Of a DNA stretch of 6,964 bases, positions 1 to 4,761 are shown in pieces. The stretch comes from Roseiflexaceae bacterium. Its GTDB lineage: Bacteria > Chloroflexota > Chloroflexia > Chloroflexales > Roseiflexaceae. Numbering within the stretch: position 1 is the stretch's first letter; every line of letters starts with the position of its first letter. The stretch covers positions 1 through 6,964 of the forward strand of contig JACMIM010000738.1 in NCBI GenBank assembly GCA_014381165.1, written 5' to 3'. A model generated the notes under the pieces. It saw only the letters and a program-made list of their open reading frames with translations, was not told the origin of the DNA and searched no databases. Position numbers and translations under genes: made by a program.

Positions 1-652
1 CGCCCTGGGCGAAGCGCGCGCCGATCGTTTGGATTTTACCGGCGTCCTCGCCATGGCTGGGCGGCAGCGTCACGCCGCCCGGAACCAGCACGCAGGGCAG
101 ATCGGGCGTGCCGGCCAGTGCCATCAGCATGGCGGGCAATCCCTTGTCGCAGGTGGCCACGCCGATGACGCCCTGGCGGGTCGGCAGCGAGCGGATCAGC
201 CGACGGAAGACAATTGCAGCATCGTTGCGGTAGGGCAGGCTGTCGAGCATGCCCTCGGTGCCTTGGGTGCGCCCGTCGCATGGGTCGGTCACATAGCCAG
301 CGAAGGGCATGCCGCCGCGGCTGCGCAACTCCTCGGCGGCGGCGCGCATCAGCAGGCCGACCTCCCAGTGGCCGGTATGATAGCCCAAGGCTATAGGCGT
401 GCCGTCCTCGGCGCGAATGCCGCCTTGCGTGCTGAGAATCAGCACTTGGGTGCGGGTCAGCTCCTCGGGATCCCAGCCCATGCCCACATTCTGGCTCAGC
501 GCGAACAGATCGCCGCTGGGTGCCTCGCGCAGCATCTCTGCGGTCAGCGGCAGCGCGCCTTGGCGGCCCGGGGCGTGGGTTTGCACATCGAGCAGGGCGT
601 TTGCGCCAGTTCCTAACAGCAAGTCAAGATTCTCAGCGGCGGCGTCAACCAT
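1..652 (-). CDS. yjhG: YjhG/YagF-family sugar-acid dehydratase (probable D-xylonate dehydratase), N-terminal part
   Basis: Member of the IlvD/Edd dehydratase family, which uses an Fe-S cluster to remove water from sugar acids; the E. coli relatives YjhG and YagF convert D-xylonate to 2-keto-3-deoxy-xylonate in the cytoplasm. The visible 217 residues run open off the window edge, roughly a third of a protein of about 650 residues. By memory the sequence matches YjhG along its length: LPLTAEML (34-41), PSGDLF (45-50), NVGMGW (55-60), DPCDGRTQG (123-131), DSLPYRND (137-144), RRLIRSLP (150-157), TCDKGLPA (167-174), LVPGGVTLP (189-197) and KIQTIGARFA (206-215). Cys125 and Cys168 are the first two expected cluster ligands; the third lies outside the window. 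The ATG at 652 is chosen because AAGGAG (660-665) stands 7 nt upstream. The exact substrate (xylonate or another pentonate or hexonate) is inferred from family only. Confidence 0.88.
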   Translation of the reverse strand, partial: MVDAAAENLDLLLGTGANALLDVQTHAPGRQGALPLTAEMLREAPSGDLFALSQNVGMGWDPEELTRTQVLILSTQGGIRAEDGTPIALGYHTGHWEVGLLMRAAAEELRSRGGMPFAGYVTDPCDGRTQGTEGMLDSLPYRNDAAIVFRRLIRSLPTRQGVIGVATCDKGLPAMLMALAGTPDLPCVLVPGGVTLPPSHGEDAGKIQTIGARFAQG

Positions 653-680
653 CCTCGCGCTCCTTCTACAACAAAGCACG

Positions 681-690
681 AGTATAGCAT
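681..690 (-). promoter_or_regulatory. Extended -10 promoter of the dehydratase gene
   Basis: Read on the minus strand this is ATGC followed by TATACT (681-686), a good -10 hexamer with an extended TGn element. No convincing -35 hexamer lies 16-18 bp upstream, as is common with extended -10 promoters. Transcription would start near 674, giving a leader of about 22 nt that contains the AAGGAG ribosome site at 660-665. Confidence 0.55.
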
Positions 691-752
691 GGGGCTGAAG
701 CACACTCGTCGCTGTGGGTGGCATTCAAACCAATGCGCCGCCACCACGGCCA

Positions 753-766
753 CCGGATGAATCCGG
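753..766. promoter_or_regulatory. Short perfect palindrome upstream of the dehydratase promoter
   Basis: CCGGAT and ATCCGG are separated by GA. The element lies about 65 bp upstream of the -10 of the dehydratase gene, so it could be an operator for a regulator of that gene. It could equally be a by-product of the repeat-rich spacer. A weaker imperfect dyad (gcatt / aatgc, 721-736) lies between it and the promoter. Confidence 0.25.
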
Positions 767-778
767 CGTCTGGTACGC

Positions 779-825
779 CAAAACGCGCTGAAGCGCGTTC
801 ACGCAATGGGCTTCAGCGCGTTTTG
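779..825 (-). terminator. 16-bp perfect inverted repeat; REP-like hairpin, probable terminator of the anti-sigma gene
   Basis: The arms at 779-794 and 810-825 are perfect reverse complements of 16 bp with a 15-nt loop. Each arm ends in a run of four A or T, so a transcript from either strand would have a GC-rich stem closed by a short U-run. It lies about 55 bp downstream of the minus-strand anti-sigma gene and ahead of the dehydratase promoter, the right place for a terminator. The U-run is short, so termination may be weak. The left arm and adjacent loop also form a second palindrome (782-799, AACGCGCT / AGCGCGTT around GA), so two folds compete. Confidence 0.45.
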
Positions 826-874
826 CATATCAGCAGCGCACTCAAAACCATACGCCGCACCCGTATCCCAATAG

Positions 875-894
875 CCCGGCGCTTCAGCGCCGGG
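875..894. repeat. REP-like palindrome containing the anti-sigma stop codon
   Basis: Palindrome CCCGGCGCT / AGCGCCGGG with TC in the middle. Its core GCGCTgaAGCGC is the same as that of the palindrome at 782-799, and a half copy lies in 810-820, so this looks like a family of short intergenic repeats. The TGA stop of the anti-sigma gene (884-886) sits in the centre of the palindrome, so its last two codons (Arg-Arg) and stop are repeat-derived. Confidence 0.6.
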
Positions 895-1753
895 TTGGCA
901 GCGCCACCGGCGTTGGTGTCCATACCGGCGCGGGCGTGGCTGCGTTGTAAAAGCTGTTGTCAGGCGGCACGGCGGTTGGTAGCGCTTGCGGGCCAGAATA
1001 CGAGCTGGTCGGAACGATGCCGAAGCTAGCTCCCTCGATCTTGTTCGACAATGTTATCGCCAGTAGGAGTGTCAAACCAAACGTCGAGGCCAGAAAGCCA
1101 CCAATATATTTGCCCTTCTGCGCCAACCAGGTTTTAAGGCTGCTTTGTCGCTCCAGCCATTGGTGCAATCCCGCGAGCGCGAGCGTCACCACCCCAACAA
1201 CGCGGTAGATTGGCTCGGCAAACGGTACAAGCAGCCCAGAAGTTCCAAACACAAGGCCGACCAATACAACTACGTCAAGGTCTAGATTAGCACGTTGCCG
1301 CAGCAGGCGCACCGAGAGCACTCCGACAATACCAACGGAGACAAGTAGAAATGCTCCGTTAATTGCCGCGCCACTCCCTATACTAATTAAGAATGACGAA
1401 AGTGGCTGTTCAAACGCATATGTGGCCAGCGCCAGTACCAGCGTCAGGCTTGCCATCAGGCCGACCGCGCCTATGATCAAGGGGACAGCCCGCGTGCTAA
1501 CGTTTAATCTTGGCGGATGGAAGGCGTTTCTACGGCCAACCTCGCGCTCCCGCTCGCGCGCGAACTGCACCCGCGCGCTCTGCGCCCCGCGCAGAAACCC
1601 GGCGCAGTGCGCACAGCCATTCAGGTGCGCCACAATCAGCGCACGGCTGTCGGCGCTAACTTCGTCTTCCAGATACAGCGGCAGTAAATCCTGCACCAGC
1701 GCGCAGACCTCTGCGTCATGGTCTAGCCGTTCGGTATGTATATCGCGCTCCAT
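884..1753 (-). CDS. Zinc-finger anti-sigma factor with several membrane segments
   Basis: A 289-residue membrane protein expected to hold the neighbouring ECF sigma factor inactive at the membrane. Residues 1-60 form a zinc-binding anti-sigma domain: Cys17, His43, Cys47 and Cys50 fit C-x25-H-x3-C-x2-C. A basic, Arg-rich stretch follows (61-83). About five hydrophobic segments come next (near 88-112, 122-148, 158-176, 182-198 and 217-235), then a Pro/Thr-rich tail (about 248-289) that is probably extracytoplasmic if the count is right. The start at 1753 is preferred because AGAGGA (1762-1767) lies 8 nt upstream; an in-frame ATG at 1798 has no such site and lies inside an inverted repeat. The gene follows the sigma gene by 131 bp on the same strand, the usual sigma then anti-sigma order. 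The signal it senses cannot be told from the sequence. The stop codon lies in a repeat. Confidence 0.82.
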   Translation of the reverse strand: MERDIHTERLDHDAEVCALVQDLLPLYLEDEVSADSRALIVAHLNGCAHCAGFLRGAQSARVQFAREREREVGRRNAFHPPRLNVSTRAVPLIIGAVGLMASLTLVLALATYAFEQPLSSFLISIGSGAAINGAFLLVSVGIVGVLSVRLLRQRANLDLDVVVLVGLVFGTSGLLVPFAEPIYRVVGVVTLALAGLHQWLERQSSLKTWLAQKGKYIGGFLASTFGLTLLLAITLSNKIEGASFGIVPTSSYSGPQALPTAVPPDNSFYNAATPAPVWTPTPVALPTRR

Positions 1754-1789
1754 TGGCGTTGTCCTCTTGATTGGTTTTGGTTGTTGTGG

Positions 1790-1882
1790 GCGAAGCATTT
1801 GCGAGCTAGTTCAACCTCACGCCGATCTACCTGTGTTAGTTGCTGGGCATAGCTGTACCGATCTATTGGGCAAATGCTTCGC
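1790..1882. repeat. Perfect 13-bp inverted repeat spanning the sigma/anti-sigma spacer
   Basis: GCGAAGCATTTGC at 1790-1802 is the exact reverse complement of 1870-1882, with 67 bp between. One arm starts two bases after the sigma stop codon (1885-1887); the other lies 37 bp before the anti-sigma start. In the shared transcript this could form a long-loop stem that uncouples translation of the two genes. The interior also has a direct repeat CCGATCTA (1822-1829 and 1858-1865). No target-site duplication is visible, so there is little support for a miniature transposon. Confidence 0.6.
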
Positions 1883-1884
1883 TG

Positions 1885-2448
1885 CTACAGGGTTGTTGCC
1901 TCCACCCCATCGCAATCGAATGCTTGGTATGCCGCTCGGAAGGCGTGGCGTGCGCGGAACAGGTTCACCTTTACCGCTGCCAGGCTGATGCCCAGCACCT
2001 CGGCGATCTCGGCGTAGGCCAGGCCCTCGTCGTCGCGCAGCAGCAGGATGGTGCGCTGCTTTTCAGGCAGTTGGGCCAGCGCCAGCTGAATCACGCCGCG
2101 CCGCTCGCCGGCGTCAAGACGCTGCACCGGGTCGCTGTGTGCGCTGGTATCGGGGATAGCCAGGAATTCGTCGGTGTCGATGCGGGTGGCGCGCGGGCGG
2201 CGCAGGTAGCTCAGGTAGGTGTTGCGGGCGATCCGAAACAGCCAGGAGGCTACTGAGCACTCGTGGCGAAAGGCGAGCCAGCCGACAACCGCACGCAGGA
2301 AGGTTTCCTGGGCCAGCTCTTCGGCTAGGTCGGGCGAGCCACACATGCGGCTCAGGTAGCGCTCGATCGGCGCGCGATAGGTGATATGGGCCTGTTCGAG
2401 CGTCCAGCGTTCGCGCGGCGCGTGTGCTGCAACGGCTGTGTGACTCAT
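1885..2448 (-). CDS. ECF (extracytoplasmic function) RNA polymerase sigma factor
   Basis: A 187-residue alternative sigma factor with only the two domains typical of the ECF group. Sigma region 2 lies at about 22-85: the stretch with PDLAEELAQETFLRA (39-53) and the helix SWLFRIARNTYLSYLRR (68-84) that melts and reads the -10. Sigma region 4 lies at about 118-172: LPEKQRTILLLRD followed by a helix-turn-helix with YAEIAEVLGISLAAVKVNLFR (145-165) that reads the -35. The start at 2448 is chosen because GGAG (minus strand, 2455-2458) is 6 nt upstream; a further in-frame ATG at 2532 would add 28 residues unlike the family and would overlap the predicted promoter and palindrome. It is the first gene of a two-gene unit with a membrane anti-sigma factor, so it is probably released on an envelope or stress signal. 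The ECF subgroup is not assigned. Confidence 0.92.
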   Translation of the reverse strand: MSHTAVAAHAPRERWTLEQAHITYRAPIERYLSRMCGSPDLAEELAQETFLRAVVGWLAFRHECSVASWLFRIARNTYLSYLRRPRATRIDTDEFLAIPDTSAHSDPVQRLDAGERRGVIQLALAQLPEKQRTILLLRDDEGLAYAEIAEVLGISLAAVKVNLFRARHAFRAAYQAFDCDGVEATTL

Positions 2449-2514
2449 GATGAACTCCAGCGATATGCCGCATGCGACCAGTGTAACCGGCTTCCAGCGG
2501 AGCACGAGTATGCG

Positions 2515-2535
2515 TGTGTGAACACTGCTCACACA
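2515..2535. promoter_or_regulatory. Operator-like dyad in the ECF sigma leader
   Basis: TGTGTGA and TCACACA flank a partly symmetrical centre, giving nine of ten positions paired around the middle base at 2525. It overlaps or directly follows the start point expected from the promoter at 2540-2567, so it could be an operator or an mRNA hairpin in the leader. The cognate regulator is unknown. Confidence 0.4.
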
Positions 2536-2539
2536 GGTA

Positions 2540-2567
2540 GAGACGCAGCGCTGGTGCGAATGTTACA
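2540..2567 (-). promoter_or_regulatory. Candidate ECF-type (self-activated) promoter of the sigma/anti-sigma unit
   Basis: On the minus strand TGTAAC (2562-2567) is followed after 16 bp by CGTCTC (2540-2545). This resembles known ECF promoters, whose -35 carries an AAC core and whose -10 carries CGTC or GTC. ECF genes usually activate their own transcription, so the position fits. The leader would be about 85 nt and would carry the dyad at 2515-2535. A matching housekeeping promoter was not found here. Confidence 0.5.
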
Positions 2568-2610
2568 CTGGCCTTTGGCGGAAATGAGCTGTAAGGGGCA
2601 GTGGGCAAAA

Positions 2611-2647
2611 CAAGCAAACAAAATGACAGGAGGCAAACTCCTGTCAT
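2611..2647 (-). terminator. Rho-independent terminator of rpoD
   Basis: On the minus strand a perfect 10-bp stem (ATGACAGGAG / CTCCTGTCAT, 2623-2647) with a 5-nt loop is followed directly by a T-rich stretch, TTTGTTTGCTTG (2622-2611). It lies about 30 bp downstream of the rpoD stop codon and insulates rpoD from the ECF operon. Confidence 0.8.
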
Positions 2648-2670
2648 CGTGTCATCTCGTCATCTTGTCA
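2639..2670 (-). repeat. Four tandem octamers TGACnnGA between the rpoD stop and terminator
   Basis: Read on the minus strand there are four adjacent 8-base units: TGACAAGA, TGACGAGA, TGACACGA and TGACAGGA. TGAC and the final GA are constant and the two bases between vary. The last unit is also the first arm of the terminator, so the terminator stem appears to be built from a repeat unit. The array begins about seven bases past the stop codon. Confidence 0.7.
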
Positions 2671-2677
2671 CATGAGG

Positions 2678-3796
2678 CTAGTCCAGATACCTGCGCAGTG
2701 CCCGCCCATAATGCGGGTGGCGCAGCTTGCGCAGGGCTTTGGCCTCGATCTGGCGGATGCGCTCGCGGGTGATGCCAAACTCGCGGCCAACTTCCTCAAG
2801 CGTGCGGTAGCGGCCGTCGGCCAGGCCATAGCGCAGCTGAATAATCTTGCGTTCGCGCTCGGGCAGCTTCTGGAGCGCTTCTTCGAGCTGTTCGCGCAGA
2901 ATGTTGGCGGTGGCATTCTCGATCGGCGGGGCGTTGTGCTCGTCCTCGATGAAATCGCCAAGCACCGCATCGCCATCGGTACCGACCGGCGACTCGAGTG
3001 AAATGGTCTGACGCGATGCGTCGAGTGCGCGGCGAACTTTGGCGACCGGCAGCTCCAGCATGGCGGCGATCTCTTCCGTGGTGGCCTCGCGCCCATGCCG
3101 CTGCTGAAGCTCATTGGCGGTGCGCTTGATCCGGTTGATCGTATCGCCAATATGAACCGGCAGGCGAATGGTGCGGCTTTGATCGGCGATCGAGCGGGTG
3201 ATCGCCTGTCTAATCCACCAGGTTGCGTAGGTCGAGAACTTAAAGCCGCGGTGGTGGTCGAACTTCTGCGTGGCGCGCATCAGCCCGATATTGCCCTCCT
3301 GAATCAGGTCGAGCAGCGACATTCCGTGGCCAAGGTATTTCTTGGCGATGCTAACGACCAGGCGCAAATTAGCCTGAACCAGCCGTTCGCGGGCAAGCTC
3401 GCCATCGGCACGCCACTGTTGTAGCAAGCTGCGCTCGGTGCTGGAGCAGGTGCCGCGCAGCAGCCGCTCGTGCGATTGATCGCCACGCTCGACGCGCTGG
3501 GCGAGCTGGGTTTCTTCCTGGGCTGTGAGCAGGCGGACACGGCCAATCTCGCGGAGGTAGACACGCACAGGATCGTCGATACCAAGTGCCTCTTCGTCGA
3601 CAATTGCTTCGGCGTCAAGGTCCGTATCGTCGGCGTCGCTCTGAGATCCGCTCGCTCCGCCAGGCTGCACAGCGCGGGTGACACTTTTTTCCGTGATGGT
3701 GGGGCGAGAAAGTGGAACTTCGGCAGGGCTATAGCTGCGAGCTGGAGTGGGCTGCTCATAAGCCGCGATTTCAAACAGATCAACGGTTTCTTTCAC
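2678..3796 (-). CDS. rpoD: Primary-type RNA polymerase sigma-70 factor (RpoD/SigA)
   Basis: Housekeeping-type sigma factor of 372 residues. After an acidic, poorly conserved N-terminus (1-73) it shows region 1.2 (DDPVRVYLREIGRVRLLT, 74-91), region 2 (about 135-206, with NLRLVVSIAKKYLG, DLIQEGNIGLMRA and the -10 reading helix YATWWIRQAITRSIADQ), region 3 (about 211-291, with GDFIEDE at 280-286) and region 4 (about 304-360, with the helix-turn-helix LEEVGREFGITRERIRQIE that reads the -35). Region 1.1 of E. coli RpoD is absent, as in many short SigA-type proteins. An unusual 27-residue linker with Cys117 (108-134) lies between regions 1.2 and 2. The start codon is GTG at 3796: an in-frame TGA lies just upstream, no ATG is available before the conserved regions, and AGAAAG is about 9 nt ahead. 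Several sigma-70 paralogues can occur in such genomes, so this could be one of two or more primary-like factors. Confidence 0.9.
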   Translation of the reverse strand: MKETVDLFEIAAYEQPTPARSYSPAEVPLSRPTITEKSVTRAVQPGGASGSQSDADDTDLDAEAIVDEEALGIDDPVRVYLREIGRVRLLTAQEETQLAQRVERGDQSHERLLRGTCSSTERSLLQQWRADGELARERLVQANLRLVVSIAKKYLGHGMSLLDLIQEGNIGLMRATQKFDHHRGFKFSTYATWWIRQAITRSIADQSRTIRLPVHIGDTINRIKRTANELQQRHGREATTEEIAAMLELPVAKVRRALDASRQTISLESPVGTDGDAVLGDFIEDEHNAPPIENATANILREQLEEALQKLPERERKIIQLRYGLADGRYRTLEEVGREFGITRERIRQIEAKALRKLRHPHYGRALRRYLD

Positions 3797-3847
3797 GTTG
3801 CACCGCTTTCTATTTCATACAGGCGCGGCATGTCATAATGCACACCG

Positions 3848-3876
3848 ACTATAGCACAAACCGGTGCGTTATTCAA
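3848..3876 (-). promoter_or_regulatory. Promoter of rpoD
   Basis: On the minus strand TTGAAT (-35, 3871-3876), a 17-bp spacer and TATAGT (-10, 3848-3853) preceded by TGC (extended -10). The start point would be near 3841, about 45 nt ahead of the GTG. This is a good match to the sequence a primary sigma factor reads, so rpoD may transcribe itself. Confidence 0.7.
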
Positions 3877-3958
3877 GGGTCTTTTTCTGATGAGTTGCTG
3901 AGTGCGCAGGCTGATAGCAGTTCCAGCGGATTTTCGCTTGCGTGAGCGCGGGCAGCCA

Positions 3959-3986
3959 TGGCCAGTCGTGTGGAGAGTGCTATAAT
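3959..3986 (+). promoter_or_regulatory. Promoter of the transaldolase-transketolase operon
   Basis: A perfect TATAAT (-10, 3981-3986) is preceded by TGC (extended -10). The best -35 is TGGCCA (3959-3964), 4 of 6 matches, with a 16-bp spacer. Transcription would begin near 3993, leaving a leader of about 113 nt. The promoter is divergent from that of rpoD, with the two -35 boxes about 80 bp apart. Confidence 0.72.
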
Positions 3987-3995
3987 AATACTGGG

Positions 3996-4027
3996 CGCAC
4001 TCGCGAAGTGCGGGAGGGCGCAGCCCT
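3996..4027 (+). promoter_or_regulatory. Two small GC-rich hairpins at the start of the transaldolase leader
   Basis: CGCACT / AGTGCG (3996-4001 with 4007-4012) around a 5-nt loop, then AGGGC / GCCCT (4015-4019 with 4023-4027) around a 3-nt loop. They lie at the 5' end of the predicted mRNA and may protect it from decay. The second is followed by GAGAAAATCCC, not a T-run, so it is a poor terminator. I do not recognise a known riboswitch here. Confidence 0.35.
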
Positions 4028-4105
4028 GAGAAAATCCCATTCGATTTCAGAAATTCGGCGAACCTGCGCGATGTGTGCGGTGTAGCGTAAAAACAGGAGA
4101 CGAGC

Positions 4106-4753
4106 ATGCAAATCTTCCTGGACAGTGCGAATCTCGATGAGATTCGTGAAGCGGCAAGTTGGGGCATTTTGAGTGGTGTAACCACGAATCCAACCCTGAT
4201 CGCTAAGGAAAAAGGCGTTGATTTTCAGAGCACTATTCAGGAGATCGCCTCGCTGGTCGATGGCCCGATCAGTGCCGAGACGGTTTCGCTTGACGCCGAG
4301 GGCATGGTGCGCGAGGGCCGCGAATTCGCCAAATGGCATCCGAATGTGATTGTCAAGGTGCCCAGCACCCCCGCTGGTCTGAAGGCGGTCAGCCGGCTGG
4401 CGTCGGAAGGCATTCGCACGAATGTCACCCTGATCTTCAACAGCACCCAGGCGCTCTTCGCGGCGCTGGCCGGCGCGTTTGTGGTCAGCCCTTTTGTGGG
4501 CCGCATCGATGACATCGGCGTGGATGGCATTCAGCTTATTCGCGAGATCGCCGATATCTACCGCCAGGATCCCGACATCGACACCATGATTCTTTCCGCC
4601 TCCATCCGCACCCCCCGCCATATCGTTGAATCTGCGATGGCCGGCGCGCATATCGCAACCTGCCCCTTCAAGGTGCTGGAGCAGAGCATGAAGCACCCCC
4701 TCACCGATAGCGGTATCGAGCGGTTTCTCGCCGATTGGAAAGCACGACAGTAG
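4106..4753 (+). CDS. tal: Transaldolase, small FSA/TalC-like type
   Basis: Transfers a dihydroxyacetone unit between sugar phosphates (sedoheptulose 7-phosphate + glyceraldehyde 3-phosphate to erythrose 4-phosphate + fructose 6-phosphate) in the non-oxidative pentose phosphate pathway. At 215 residues it is the short single-barrel type found in Bacillus and Thermotoga. Seen motifs: FLDSANLDEIREA (4-16), GVTTNPTLIAKE (24-35), the Schiff-base lysine Lys84 in VIVKVP, TNVTLIFNSTQA (105-116), SPFVGRIDD (128-136), ASIRTPRHI (165-173) and FLADW (207-211). Glu58 and Phe130 stand where fructose-6-phosphate aldolases have Gln and Tyr, which favours true transaldolase activity. AGGAG (4095-4099) is 6 nt before the ATG. 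It is first in an operon with transketolase, and its stop codon is part of the next gene's presumed ribosome site. Confidence 0.94.
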   Translation: MQIFLDSANLDEIREAASWGILSGVTTNPTLIAKEKGVDFQSTIQEIASLVDGPISAETVSLDAEGMVREGREFAKWHPNVIVKVPSTPAGLKAVSRLASEGIRTNVTLIFNSTQALFAALAGAFVVSPFVGRIDDIGVDGIQLIREIADIYRQDPDIDTMILSASIRTPRHIVESAMAGAHIATCPFKVLEQSMKHPLTDSGIERFLADWKARQ

Positions 4754-4760
4754 AAAGGAG
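4751..4760 (+). promoter_or_regulatory. Very strong Shine-Dalgarno sequence 80 bases before the transketolase start
   Basis: TAGAAAGGAG overlaps the transaldolase stop codon (TAG, 4751-4753) and is complementary over ten bases to the usual 3' end of 16S rRNA. There is no other Shine-Dalgarno-like sequence close to the transketolase ATG at 4841. The intervening DNA folds as a hairpin that would leave 7 nt between GGAG and ATG. Confidence 0.6.
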
Positions 4761-4761
4761 A

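Larger units (their letters stand above)
2478..2571. repeat. 94-bp nested imperfect palindrome upstream of the ECF sigma gene
   Basis: The outer arms CCAGTGTAAC (2478-2487) and GTTACACTGG (2562-2571) are perfect reverse complements. CCAGCG (2494-2499) and CGCTGG (2549-2554) pair further in. A 21-bp near-perfect dyad is at the centre (2515-2535). The outer and inner dyads share the same centre, near 2525. The outer arms contain TGTAAC pointing inward from both sides. Confidence 0.6.

Noticed and set aside
29..616. Plus-strand open frame of 195 codons antisense to the dehydratase gene
   Set aside because: The minus-strand frame matches YjhG throughout and has a ribosome site; the plus frame is low-complexity Ala/Gly/Gln/His with no recognisable domain.
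884..1798. Longer anti-sigma product starting at the ATG at 1798
   Set aside because: No Shine-Dalgarno nearby, the start lies in an inverted repeat, and the extra 15 residues precede the usual start of the zinc-finger domain; the ATG at 1753 has AGAGGA.
1790..1882. Miniature transposon (MITE) with 13-bp terminal repeats
   Set aside because: No target-site duplication flanks the arms and no second copy is available in the window, so it is recorded only as an inverted repeat.
1422..1988. Plus-strand open frame crossing the anti-sigma gene and the sigma/anti-sigma spacer
   Set aside because: Rich in Arg/Ser/Cys and opposite two well-supported genes; no family match and no good ribosome site.
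2639..2670. CRISPR-like array
   Set aside because: Units are 8 bases and adjacent with no spacers, so this is a simple tandem repeat.
3810..3836. Eight-codon upstream reading frame in the rpoD leader (ATG at 3836, TAG at 3810)
   Set aside because: No ribosome site, almost no leader ahead of it given the predicted start near 3841, and such a short frame is expected by chance.
3980..4696. Minus-strand open frame of 238 codons opposite transaldolase
   Set aside because: The plus strand encodes a clear transaldolase with catalytic lysine; the opposite frame is a by-product of codon bias.
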